Positions 35,143 to 43,209 of a stretch of DNA of 64,000 nucleotides are shown here, one piece after another. The first letter of the stretch is position 1, and each line of letters opens with the position of its first letter. The notes beneath the pieces are model-generated. The model saw only the letters and a list, made by a program, of their open reading frames with translations, was not told the origin of the DNA and ran no database searches. Both the position numbers and the translations under genes were made by a program. Origin of the DNA: Kiritimatiellia bacterium (GTDB lineage: Bacteria; Verrucomicrobiota; Kiritimatiellia; UBA8416; YA12-FULL-48-11); contig JAQUPZ010000001.1 of assembly GCA_028716365.1 (NCBI GenBank), positions 409,205 to 473,204 of the forward strand, in the 5' to 3' direction.

Positions 35143-36585
35143 ATGCCGGTGTCAGGAGATGCGGACGGTAAAATGTCTATTCAGAAAGAACGGTCAGAAA
35201 TTCTTGTCTTGGGCGGAGGTCCTGGCGGATACGTCGCAGCGTTAAGCGCTGCCCAGCGCGGAGCACGGGTAATCCTTGTCGAGAAGGCCCGAGTCGGAGG
35301 AACTTGCCTCAACATAGGCTGCATACCCACCAAGGCGTTGACCACGTCTGTGGATTTGTTGCTTCATTCGAGGCGCGGGAAAGAGTTTGGTCTTTCAATC
35401 CCCAGTGTCGATGTCGATCTGCCGGCCTTGATGACCTATAAACAGAACACCGTGGAGCAATTGGTAAGTGGGGTTGAAAGCTTGCTGAAAGCGCGGCGTG
35501 TAAAGGTGATTCGCGGCGAAGCAAGGTTAATCAAAACAGATACGCTCTTTATTGATGACGGTCAGGGTGGGCAGCAGGAGGTTTCCGCTGATCGTATTAT
35601 TCTTGCGCCTGGCTCGGTTGCAGCGGATCTGCCTATTGAAGGTTGTCACCTGTCCGGAGTGCTCACGAGTACTCAGGCTCTGGATATTGATGCTGTGCCA
35701 GCCCGCCTTGTCATTGTTGGTGGTGGGGTGATAGGACTGGAGTTTGCCTGCATATACGAGGCGCTTGGCAGCAAGGTGACGATCCTAGAGATGACCCCAT
35801 CACTTCTTTCTGGAGCAACCGATGAAGTTCTTGCAAAAAGACTGCAGATCCTCTTGGGCCGCCGAGGCATGGAGATTCGGACGGGAGTTACTGTTCGTAA
35901 AATCGAAAGGGATGGAGAAACGTTGCGCGTGTTTGCGGAAGCAGCTGGCTTGGAAGCCATGATTGAATGTGATCGGGTACTGGTGGCAACGGGGCGTCGC
36001 CCTAATACCCAAAATATGGGATTTGCTGAAGTCGGCTTAAATATGAATGGCCATGCAATCGCTGTTAATGAATCGCTTGCTACCAGTATTCCTAATGTCT
36101 GGGCCGCCGGTGACGTGACAGGCGGTTGGTTGTTGGCGCACAAGGCAATGGTGGATGGCCGCGTGGCTGCTGAAAACGCGACCGGTGGACGACGACAAAT
36201 CGATTATCGCGCCGTACCCAGCGTAATATTTACACGACCTGAGATCGCCAGTGTTGGATTGACAGAATTACAGGCTCGGGCGACTGGCGCAGCCGTGAAG
36301 GTTAGCCAGTTCTTGTTTTCAGCCAATCCCCGAGCCCGCATTCTCGGAGACTCCGACGGAATGGTACGGTTAGTTTGTGACGCTGATAACGGACGTATTC
36401 TTGGAGTACACATGCTGGGTCCGCATGTCACGGATCTGATAGCAGAAGGGGCGTTAGCCGTGCAGACGGGCAGAACAGCGGACGATTTGGCGTGGACAAT
36501 GCATGCACATCCCACGTTGCCGGAAGCGATGCTGGAAGCTGCGCTTGGATTTCGTAATGCCGCAATACATGCCATATCGCGATAG
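35143..36585 (+). CDS. lpd: Dihydrolipoyl dehydrogenase-like flavoprotein
   Basis: 480 residues from ATG 35143; an in-frame ATG at 35173 is equally possible. FAD site VLGGGPGGYVAALSAA, redox disulfide GGTCLNIGC, NAD site VIVGGGVIGLEFA, and catalytic HAHPTLPEAMLEA. It reoxidises protein-bound dihydrolipoamide with NAD+. The next gene encodes a lipoyl carrier, so this is probably a dedicated pair within the arsenic cluster rather than part of a 2-oxoacid dehydrogenase. Confidence 0.92.
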   Translation: MPVSGDADGKMSIQKERSEILVLGGGPGGYVAALSAAQRGARVILVEKARVGGTCLNIGCIPTKALTTSVDLLLHSRRGKEFGLSIPSVDVDLPALMTYKQNTVEQLVSGVESLLKARRVKVIRGEARLIKTDTLFIDDGQGGQQEVSADRIILAPGSVAADLPIEGCHLSGVLTSTQALDIDAVPARLVIVGGGVIGLEFACIYEALGSKVTILEMTPSLLSGATDEVLAKRLQILLGRRGMEIRTGVTVRKIERDGETLRVFAEAAGLEAMIECDRVLVATGRRPNTQNMGFAEVGLNMNGHAIAVNESLATSIPNVWAAGDVTGGWLLAHKAMVDGRVAAENATGGRRQIDYRAVPSVIFTRPEIASVGLTELQARATGAAVKVSQFLFSANPRARILGDSDGMVRLVCDADNGRILGVHMLGPHVTDLIAEGALAVQTGRTADDLAWTMHAHPTLPEAMLEAALGFRNAAIHAISR

Positions 36586-36605
36586 ATAAAATAAAGGAGA
36601 TAGTT

Positions 36606-37067
36606 ATGTCAAACGATCTGGAGCTAACAATTGACAAGTTTACGTTTCATGTACCAACGGATCGTCATTATAGCGAAGGTGGCGTATGGGCCTTTTGGAT
36701 GCAGCCGCAAGGGAAGAACCGGATCCGGGTTGGCCTCACCGACTACCTCCAGCAGCACAGCGGTGACGTGGCGTTTGTAACGGCAAAACCTGTAGGCACC
36801 AAACTCGTAACTGGAGATGACCTTGCGGAGGTTGAGACGATGAAGACAATGCTGGCGTTGCCGGCACCCGTTAATGGCACTGTGGTGGAGGTAAACCATG
36901 CGCTCGATGCTAATCCTGAATTGGTCAATCAAGATCCATATGACAAGGGGTGGATAATGGAAATAGAAACCGTCCAGTGGGAAACTGATAATGCGAAACT
37001 TCTGGATCCGCAATCATATCTTGCCGTAATGAAATCCCAAGTTGAGAAGGAGTTGAAGGAATCATGA
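36606..37067 (+). CDS. GcvH-like lipoyl carrier protein
   Basis: 153 residues. VGLTDYLQQHSGDVAFV, EVETMKTMLALPAPVNG with the lipoylated lysine at K80, and ELVNQDPYDKGWIMEIE define the H-protein fold. No gcvT or gcvP is present, so it is not acting in glycine cleavage; the nearest precedents are lipoate-binding proteins of other pathways. Dihydrolipoate binds As(III) tightly, so an arsenic carrier or a methyl/sulfur carrier role is possible (inference). Overlaps the next gene by 4 bp. Confidence 0.88.
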   Translation: MSNDLELTIDKFTFHVPTDRHYSEGGVWAFWMQPQGKNRIRVGLTDYLQQHSGDVAFVTAKPVGTKLVTGDDLAEVETMKTMLALPAPVNGTVVEVNHALDANPELVNQDPYDKGWIMEIETVQWETDNAKLLDPQSYLAVMKSQVEKELKES

Positions 37068-37498
37068 TTGGTGGAAAACAAAAGGTTGTGATTGTGCCAT
37101 GCAGCGGGATAGGCAAGCCATTCGGCACGGTGAGCCGCGAAGCTGCTTACGAGGTTTGCGACAACATAAAGCCTGATGATACGCAACTAGTTGCGTTGTC
37201 TAAATTGGTGTTGGGTGATAACGAGGCGAGGGACATTGTCACCCGAAACCAAACTGTGACTATAGATGGGTGCACAAAAATGTGCGCTGCTACAATGGTT
37301 CGGCAAAGTGGCGGTACTATCGCCAAGGAGATAACAGTATTTGATGCCTTCCGCCGTCATAAAGATTTAAAACCCGAGGGTATAGCCGAATTGAACGACC
37401 AGGGTATCAAGCTTGCGCAGGTAATGGCCCGTGAAATCGCTGATATTGTTGATGAGGTTACTCAGCCAAGCAAAGGGAAGGGAGACAGCAATGGTTGA
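37064..37498 (+). CDS. DGC-domain putative zinc-binding protein 2
   Basis: 144 residues. VIVPCSGIGKPFGTVSREAAYEV and VTIDGCTKMCAATMV are the two Cys motifs of DGC proteins. Coupled by overlaps to the lipoyl carrier and to the next DGC gene, so these three proteins very likely work together. Confidence 0.85.
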   Translation: MIGGKQKVVIVPCSGIGKPFGTVSREAAYEVCDNIKPDDTQLVALSKLVLGDNEARDIVTRNQTVTIDGCTKMCAATMVRQSGGTIAKEITVFDAFRRHKDLKPEGIAELNDQGIKLAQVMAREIADIVDEVTQPSKGKGDSNG

Positions 37499-38216
37499 TT
37501 TACCGGAACGCAAGGCAGGGATTGTAGCATGCTCTGGCGAGGAACTGGCAGAGGGTACGGTGACTCGGCTCGCCGCGCTCAAGGTATTGCATGAGTTGCG
37601 GCCGAATGACACTGTGACGATTTGCTTGCCGCTTTTCCTTGCGGGTGGCGAAGGAGACCGGACTTTTGCACGTTTCCATCCAACCATTACGGTGGATGGC
37701 TGTGACTTGAAGTGCGCTGCGCGTGCGACAGAAATGTACTCAGGTAAACCAGCGGCAAGTATAGTTGTTAATGAACTCGTTAAAGAATTGGGATTGGTAA
37801 AACCGGATGGTCGACGGCGCCTCAATGAAGCCGGGAGACGGGTGGTAGAGGTGGTTGCTGATCGTCTGGCTGGACTCGTGGATAAGGTTCTCGGTAAAGA
37901 TGGATGTCCCCCTGTATCGGACACAACTGATGTCCCGGCTGCAAAGCAGTCAGAGAGACAGGTCACCTGCTCGTGCGGCTCAGGCATTCCTGTGACAAAA
38001 TTTGTTATTGATGGGAAGCCGATCGAAATGCTGGCATTGCCGTTAATCTTTAAGAAGTTTTCCGAGTCGGGCCGCAGACCGGATGCAAACGTTGTTCAAG
38101 AAATATTGGAAATGGCAAAGATCTATAATCCCGTGCCGGTGGAATCGGAGGAGAATTACCGAAAAGAGATTTTAGTCGAATACACCAAGTTCTGGAATCA
38201 GGAGACAAAATTATGA
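37491..38216 (+). CDS. DGC-domain protein 3 with extra C-terminal Cys domain
   Basis: 241 residues from ATG 37491 (GGGAG upstream). N-terminal DGC domain (GIVACSGEELAEGTVTR, VTVDGCDLKCAARA), then a linker and a second domain starting VTCSCGSGIPVTKFVIDG with C-x-C and C residues, followed by IEMLALPLIFKKF and a helical tail. The second domain is unfamiliar. The two-domain form suggests handing a metal or sulfur species between sites. Confidence 0.8.
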   Translation: MVDLPERKAGIVACSGEELAEGTVTRLAALKVLHELRPNDTVTICLPLFLAGGEGDRTFARFHPTITVDGCDLKCAARATEMYSGKPAASIVVNELVKELGLVKPDGRRRLNEAGRRVVEVVADRLAGLVDKVLGKDGCPPVSDTTDVPAAKQSERQVTCSCGSGIPVTKFVIDGKPIEMLALPLIFKKFSESGRRPDANVVQEILEMAKIYNPVPVESEENYRKEILVEYTKFWNQETKL

Positions 38217-38665
38217 GTAAGACCGCAACATATTCCACAACAGTCCGTTGGACCGGAGAACACTGGGGACATCTCACCATGGGAAACGGTCCGGAGATGA
38301 AGTTTTCCGCACCGCCAGATGCCCAGGGTCATCCAGGGGTTTTAACGCCCGAAGACGCATTTGTGGCCGCCGCGAACACATGTGTGATGATGATGTTTAT
38401 CTGGGCAACGGAACGGTTCAAGTTGAAACTAATCTCCTACGAGTGCCGCACCGAGGGCACCAAGTTAATCGAGATTGACCGCACGGAAATCTTCACCCGT
38501 CTACATTTTAAGCCGGTAATCCGTGTCGCGACAGGCGGCGAACCCAGGAATATTATCGAAAACCGGGTACGCCGAGCTCTTCAAGGAGCACAAAAGTATA
38601 GTTTGGTCGCAAATTCCGTGAAGTCGGAAATTGTTGTGGAGTCGGAAATTGTTATCGAAGAATAA
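38213..38665 (+). CDS. OsmC-like protein, second cysteine replaced
   Basis: 150 residues. OsmC/Ohr layout with PEDAFVAAANTCVMMMFIWA providing the first redox cysteine; the second, normally in an EKxCPV-type motif, is replaced (AQKYSLVANSV). It therefore is unlikely to be a normal peroxidase and may simply bind thiophilic ligands. Overlaps DGC gene 3 by 4 bp. Confidence 0.85.
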   Translation: MSKTATYSTTVRWTGEHWGHLTMGNGPEMKFSAPPDAQGHPGVLTPEDAFVAAANTCVMMMFIWATERFKLKLISYECRTEGTKLIEIDRTEIFTRLHFKPVIRVATGGEPRNIIENRVRRALQGAQKYSLVANSVKSEIVVESEIVIEE

Positions 38666-38679
38666 GTCAGGGGAGTCCC

Positions 38680-39378
38680 ATGGAACAACTGTTCATATCG
38701 CTTACGCATGCTGTTGAAGGTTCGCCACTGATAGCTCTTGGTGCGTCATTTGTATGGGGTATTCTCAGTGTGATTTTAAGTCCATGTCACCTTGCAAGCA
38801 TACCGTTGATAGTGGGGTTTATCAGTGGACAGGGGTCTGTTTCAACACGCAGGGCCTTCTGGACTTCTACGCTCTTCGCTGTGGGTATTCTTATTACCAT
38901 TGCGGCCATTGGCGTGATTACTGCCGTTGCCGGGCGAATGCTTGGCGATGTTGGCCGGTATGGCAACTATTTCGTTGCCGTGATTTTCTTTGTTGTGGGG
39001 CTTTATCTCCTGGATGCCCTCCGTATTCCTCTGCCGGACGCAGTTCAGCCTGGTATGAAGAGTAAGGGTTTCCTGGCGGCATTCATTCTTGGGTTGGTTT
39101 TCGGTGTGGCGCTCGGTCCATGCACATTTGCCTATATGGCGCCCATACTTGCCGTAACTTTCAAGATGGCGGCACAAGCTCCTTTGTATGCAGCGTCGAT
39201 ATTGCTGGTATACGGATTGGGACACTGTTCCGTTATTGTACTTGCAGGAACCAGTACGGAGGTAGTCCAACATTTTCTTAACTGGAACGAGAAGTCCAAA
39301 GGGCTCGTTCTTGTTAAGAAAATCTGTGGTGTATTGGTTTTAATCGGAGGCGTGTGGCTTATCTACACTGCGCCTTGA
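38680..39378 (+). CDS. CcdA/DsbD-like thiol-disulfide transporter 1
   Basis: 232 residues, six TM helices. The two redox cysteines are in ILSPCHLASIPL and VALGPCTFAYMAP, in TM1 and TM4 as expected. CcdA proteins pass reducing equivalents from cytoplasmic thioredoxin across the membrane; here the outer partners are probably the anchored thioredoxin proteins. Confidence 0.9.
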   Translation: MEQLFISLTHAVEGSPLIALGASFVWGILSVILSPCHLASIPLIVGFISGQGSVSTRRAFWTSTLFAVGILITIAAIGVITAVAGRMLGDVGRYGNYFVAVIFFVVGLYLLDALRIPLPDAVQPGMKSKGFLAAFILGLVFGVALGPCTFAYMAPILAVTFKMAAQAPLYAASILLVYGLGHCSVIVLAGTSTEVVQHFLNWNEKSKGLVLVKKICGVLVLIGGVWLIYTAP

Positions 39379-39414
39379 AACACGAACAGAATAACAAAAA
39401 AAAGGAGAGTAAGT

Positions 39415-40095
39415 ATGAGAAATAAACTTGATCGGCGGGACTTTATCTTGTCGTCTGGTACTGCGTTGGCTGCCAGTGCGTTGACCGCGACCACCGTTTT
39501 GGCTGCCGAACCTGGTACCGCGAAAAAGCCGGTAAAAATCCTTGGTATCGCGTGTAGCCATCGCAAAGGCATGACTACGTCCAAGGCCGTACAAATTGCG
39601 CTTGATGCGGCCAAAGGCGTGGATGCACGCATTGAAGTCGAGTTGATCGATCTTGGTGGTTTGATCTTTGCGGGTTGGTCACAGAAACCGCCGGAAGATG
39701 ATTTTACGACCATTCTTCCGAAGCTCCAAGACCCGGCTGTTGGTGGACTTATTATTGGATCGCCAGCGTATTACCGGGCGCCCAGTTCGCTCTGCAAGGC
39801 ATTCATCGAGCGGTGTGCGCCGCTTCGCGAACCTAAGATGCTGATGGCAGATAAGCCGATCGGGGTTGTTGCCGTTGGCGCTTTTCGTAACGGTGGACAG
39901 GAATTAGTGATCGAACAGGTTCAAACGGCAATGCTTTGTTTCGGCATGATTCCAGTAGGTGGTAAGCCGCCGGCGTTCCAGGGGGCGACTGTTCTATCAA
40001 CCAAGGATGATATTTCTGGCGACGATCTCGGCTTAGACACGGCGAAGAAACTCGGTATTCATGTTGCCGAAATGGCATTAAAACTAGGCGCCTGA
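39415..40095 (+). CDS. Exported flavodoxin-like/NADPH-dependent FMN reductase
   Basis: 226 residues. The N-terminus LDRRDFILSSGTALAASALT is a Tat-type signal (twin arginine) ending near VLAAEP. The mature part is flavodoxin-like (ILGIACSHRKGMTTSKAV, then GLIIGSPAYYRAPSSLCK). An exported FMN protein could reduce metal(loid) species outside the membrane. Export is inferred from the signal. Confidence 0.83.
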   Translation: MRNKLDRRDFILSSGTALAASALTATTVLAAEPGTAKKPVKILGIACSHRKGMTTSKAVQIALDAAKGVDARIEVELIDLGGLIFAGWSQKPPEDDFTTILPKLQDPAVGGLIIGSPAYYRAPSSLCKAFIERCAPLREPKMLMADKPIGVVAVGAFRNGGQELVIEQVQTAMLCFGMIPVGGKPPAFQGATVLSTKDDISGDDLGLDTAKKLGIHVAEMALKLGA

Positions 40096-40188
40096 TTCAT
40101 CCGTCTTCCTTGGATAATTGAAAAGTATGGAATTTACAGGTGGTGCAGGATGTATCTGTTCTACGCCGTATGAGAAACAAGAGATGTA

Positions 40189-40527
40189 ATGAAAGCAGTG
40201 GTTATAGTGGATGGTGGCGTCTGCGGATTCCAGACCAGCATACATGTAGAGAGTGACGATTCGCAGAACGTGACGTTCAAGATCACGAGTGGATGCGAGA
40301 AGGCACAGAAGTTCGGAGAGGTGTTGATTGCCAAGGGCCCGGTGGATGGATACGCAGAGATTGGAGCTGGATCGGACGGAGTGGTCCTGACTACTGCCCG
40401 CGAAAGCCTGCAAGGCTGTTGCGCCGCCTGCGCCGTGCCTGTCGGTGTTTTTAAGGCTATGCAAGTGGCGGCGGGCGTGGCACTGCCTAAGGATATCGTG
40501 CTTCGTATCGCAAAAACGGAAGACTAA
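40189..40527 (+). CDS. DUF6951-like protein
   Basis: 112 residues. DGGVCGFQTSIHVES at the start and CCAACAVPVGVFKAMQVAAGVALPKD near the end are the family hallmarks, with a Cys-rich centre. Function unknown; such proteins accompany methanogen and anaerobe metal or corrinoid genes. Last gene of the first rightward transcript; a run of eight T bases follows at 40590-40597. Confidence 0.75.
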   Translation: MKAVVIVDGGVCGFQTSIHVESDDSQNVTFKITSGCEKAQKFGEVLIAKGPVDGYAEIGAGSDGVVLTTARESLQGCCAACAVPVGVFKAMQVAAGVALPKDIVLRIAKTED

Positions 40528-40606
40528 TTAGGGCAGAAAAAGGCCAAACTTTCGTTCCGGTTGTCAACGACCACTTTCTGGTTACCCGCTTTTTTTTAAT
40601 TTTCAT

Positions 40607-40652
40607 TTGACGACATATTCTTATATGGTATATTTCGACAAATAACGAAATA
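40607..40652 (+). promoter_or_regulatory. Promoter and ArsR operator upstream of arsR3
   Basis: TTGACG (40607-40612), 16-bp spacer, TATATT (40629-40634), with the perfect inverted repeat TATTTCG-acaaataa-CGAAATA (40631-40652) overlapping the -10 box. An almost identical arrangement precedes arsD, so the two are probably co-regulated by the repressor encoded here. Confidence 0.75.
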
Positions 40653-40664
40653 GAGGAGGATTGA

Positions 40665-41033
40665 ATGCGTGAGGTAATGGATATACTGAAAGCGCTGGCT
40701 GATGAGAACAGGGTGCGTCTGCTGTTTGCGCTCAGGAGCGGAGAGTTGTGTGTCTGTCAGCTTATAGCCCTGATGAATTTGGCTCCGTCAACGGTGTCGA
40801 AACACCTTTCGATTCTTCGTTCAGCGAGATTGGTGGACAGTCGCAAGGATGGACGTTGGATGTATTACAGTTTATCAAAAAAGTTCCGAAGTGCCTCAAC
40901 CGGCAGGGTTCTTGATCTGTTATTCAAGGAGATAGAGAACACTGATCAGATTCTTGATGACAAGAAGAACCTTAAAAACGTTTGTAGTGAAGACATGGAA
41001 AAACTATGCCGGAGACTTTTCGGTAAGTCGTGA
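40665..41033 (+). CDS. arsR: ArsR-family arsenic repressor 3
   Basis: 122 residues. Canonical ArsR: LKALADENRVRLLFALRSGELCVCQLIALM with metal cysteines C29 and C31, STVSKHLSILRSARLV recognition helix. ATG 40665 preceded by GAGGAGG. It should bind the TATTTCG palindromes at its own promoter and at 42839-42860. Confidence 0.93.
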   Translation: MREVMDILKALADENRVRLLFALRSGELCVCQLIALMNLAPSTVSKHLSILRSARLVDSRKDGRWMYYSLSKKFRSASTGRVLDLLFKEIENTDQILDDKKNLKNVCSEDMEKLCRRLFGKS

Positions 41034-41120
41034 GCAACGTATTTGGCGCGGCGTCTTACAAGTATAACCCAAGATATTTAACCACGATGGACGCCAAAAG
41101 AAATGAAGGAGAGAAAAACG

Positions 41121-41384
41121 ATGGACGAACAGACGAAAGAGCTGATTGCGATAGGCGCGTCAATAGGAGCTCATTGTCAGTCATGTTTGACGTATCACGT
41201 CAGCAGGGCCAAAGAGATTGGTGTTGATGCCGGGCAGATTCGAGCGGCCATGGAAGTAGGGCAGATGGTAGAGAAAGGATCGATGTCAGCCATGCGGGAG
41301 TTTGCAAAGGGTGTTCTGGGTACAGCGCCGAGAACCGAAGTCCAGTCATGTTGTCCGGACGGTGCAAAGGGTTGCTGTGGGTGA
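41121..41384 (+). CDS. AhpD/carboxymuconolactone decarboxylase-like protein 1
   Basis: 87 residues from ATG 41121 (AAGGAG upstream). AHCQSCLTYHVSRAKEIG carries the redox CxxC of AhpD-like proteins; Cys-rich tail (CCPDGAKGCCG). Probably a dithiol redox or metal-binding helper. It shares a 51-bp identical DNA block with the paralogue at 46909. Confidence 0.85.
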   Translation: MDEQTKELIAIGASIGAHCQSCLTYHVSRAKEIGVDAGQIRAAMEVGQMVEKGSMSAMREFAKGVLGTAPRTEVQSCCPDGAKGCCG

Positions 41385-41409
41385 GAGTAAGAACAAGGAG
41401 AAATTAAAT

Positions 41410-42075
41410 ATGAATAATCAGAATGAAGAGTCAAAACCTATTAATAACATGGAATTGCTCAAGGAACAAGCATCCGCCTGCGGTCCCGGATGCGCATGTA
41501 ACGCGCCAGAAACCTCAGGCCGGATGCGTTACGTAGTGGGAGTGATTATACTCTGTGCTGCCGCAGTGTTTGTGATGAGGGCGGTGGCAAAGAATAAAGA
41601 TGTCTCGGCTGAGAAGGCGTCAGCCGGGTTTGCGGCTCTGACCGCTCCGGGACAAATGCTTGCGTCTTATGGTGTAACTGCGACATCGAATACGGTCGCC
41701 GTAAAAGAGATAGGAGCGCTTTCCGATCTGAACGCGCTTGCAGCGGATATGGCCGGAGTTTTCGTGTTCTTGCCGGGCAAGGATGAGACAACCGACAAGG
41801 CGCCGACAAAGCAAATTCTTGGGGCAGCGAAAACGATAGAACCGCAGGCGGGTGGCAAGATCGGTAGTTTTACATTGAAGACTGGCTCACGTGACTATGA
41901 ACAGATCGCGGCGCAAATGGCCATTCCGGGCGTGCTTGCGATGGTTAAGGGGCGTGGGATGGCGCCTGTGTCGGGAGAGATCACCGAAACGAAACTCGTT
42001 CAGGCTTTTGTTACGGCGTCGATGTCTGGCGGTGGATGCGGACCATCTGGCTGTGGACCGTCCGGCTGCAAATAG
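41410..42075 (+). CDS. Membrane-anchored Cys-rich protein
   Basis: 221 residues from ATG 41410. Cytoplasmic N-terminus with ACGPGCACNAPE, one TM helix (about 38-56), a thioredoxin-like or ferredoxin-like extracytoplasmic domain, and a C-terminal tail CGPSGCGPSGCK with repeated metal-ligand cysteines. The design parallels the protein at 33446. Function inferred only from Cys content and the neighbouring ccdA-like gene, 10 bp downstream. Confidence 0.78.
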   Translation: MNNQNEESKPINNMELLKEQASACGPGCACNAPETSGRMRYVVGVIILCAAAVFVMRAVAKNKDVSAEKASAGFAALTAPGQMLASYGVTATSNTVAVKEIGALSDLNALAADMAGVFVFLPGKDETTDKAPTKQILGAAKTIEPQAGGKIGSFTLKTGSRDYEQIAAQMAIPGVLAMVKGRGMAPVSGEITETKLVQAFVTASMSGGGCGPSGCGPSGCK

Positions 42076-42084
42076 GAGACGGAT

Positions 42085-42795
42085 ATGGCAGAAATGTTGA
42101 AATGGGTTACAGACACTCTACAGGCGGCCAGCATGGGGCCGGCGGCATTACCACTGGCTTTCCTGTTGGGGGTAGTGAGTGCTGTGGCCAGCGCCTGTTG
42201 TACTTTACCGGCTATGGGTATGTTGGTGGCTTACTCAGGCACACGCCAGGACGCCGACCGGCGCACGGCCTTCGTGTCCACAATCTCATTCATGATTGGA
42301 ACCACTCTGGCGCTGATCGTTCTGGGGTTTGTTGCAGGGGTTGTGGGTCAGGCCGCGCAGGCATTGCTCGGCAGGTATTGGAAAATCTTTGCGGGTGCTA
42401 TTGCTGTCCTACTGGGGCTTGCGGCTCTAAAAATGTTGCCGCTGAAAATGCCCCATTTTACTCAGAAGACGGAATCGCGTTCCTCAGTACACGGAATGCT
42501 GGGTACAGTGATTGTAGGGTTGCTGATGGGCGGCGGTGTGGCGGCCAGTTCATTGCCGTGTAACCCTGGTATTTTCATAGTCATCGGTGCCAGTGTATTA
42601 ATGGGCCATATTGTCTGGGGCATGGTTCTCATGGCGGTTTTTGGAGTGGGATTTAGTCTTCCTTTGGGCGCCATCCTGTTGGGCGTTGCGTTCGGGAAGG
42701 CTTCCATTAAGGCGCAGAAGGCAGAGGTAGTGATCCGAAACATTGCAGGCGTTCTTCTTGTCTGTGCGGGATTCTATCTGCTAATAACGTTCTAA
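42085..42795 (+). CDS. CcdA/DsbD-like thiol-disulfide transporter 2
   Basis: 236 residues with six hydrophobic helices. Cysteines in VASACCTLPAMGM and ASSLPCNPGIFIV occupy the CcdA redox positions, although the first is a CC pair. Paired with the anchored Cys-rich protein upstream. A second CcdA copy within 4 kb is unusual and implies two separate electron relays. Confidence 0.88.
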   Translation: MAEMLKWVTDTLQAASMGPAALPLAFLLGVVSAVASACCTLPAMGMLVAYSGTRQDADRRTAFVSTISFMIGTTLALIVLGFVAGVVGQAAQALLGRYWKIFAGAIAVLLGLAALKMLPLKMPHFTQKTESRSSVHGMLGTVIVGLLMGGGVAASSLPCNPGIFIVIGASVLMGHIVWGMVLMAVFGVGFSLPLGAILLGVAFGKASIKAQKAEVVIRNIAGVLLVCAGFYLLITF

Positions 42796-42813
42796 AAATA
42801 ATCCCAAAAGCCC

Positions 42814-42860
42814 TTGACGGTAAATGCATCATATAGTATATTTCGTCAGATAACGAATTA
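42814..42860 (+). promoter_or_regulatory. Promoter and ArsR operator of arsDA operon
   Basis: TTGACG (42814-42819), 17-bp spacer, TATATT (42837-42842), with inverted repeat TATTTCG (42839-42845) and CGAATTA (42854-42860), one mismatch from the arsR3 operator. Located 28 bp before arsD. Confidence 0.75.
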
Positions 42861-42887
42861 TCGAAGTAAGTAGCGAAAGGAATTTGT

Positions 42888-43205
42888 ATGACAAAGGTAG
42901 AAGTATTTGATCCGCCCATGTGTTGTTCTTCGGGCGTTTGCGGACCGAAAGTGGACAAGAAACTCGTCGAGTTCAGCGCCGCTCTGGAGTGGTTACGTAC
43001 CAAGGGCGTTGAAGTGACGCGGTATAATCCGGCCCAGCAATACGAGGCGTTTATCGGTAACGCAAAGGTGACACAAGCAGTAAACAACGGCGGCACCAGC
43101 TGCCTGCCGCTGATTCTTGTTGATGGGGAGGTGGTCAGCCAAGGTGGCTATCCTGCGAAAGATGAATTGGTGGCCCTGGCAGGCATTGGAAAGGAAAAAT
43201 GGTGA
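42888..43205 (+). CDS. arsD: Arsenite metallochaperone ArsD
   Basis: 105 residues. EVFDPPMCCSSGVCGP gives the three arsenite-binding cysteines C12, C13 and C18. ArsD delivers As(III) to ArsA and weakly represses transcription. Four bp separate it from arsA. Confidence 0.96.
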   Translation: MTKVEVFDPPMCCSSGVCGPKVDKKLVEFSAALEWLRTKGVEVTRYNPAQQYEAFIGNAKVTQAVNNGGTSCLPLILVDGEVVSQGGYPAKDELVALAGIGKEKW

Positions 43206-43209
43206 CAGC

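Noticed and set aside
41030..41227. Open frame overlapping the arsR3 end and AhpD-like gene 1
   Set aside because: Low-complexity charged text; the AhpD-like frame with CxxC and SD is the real gene.
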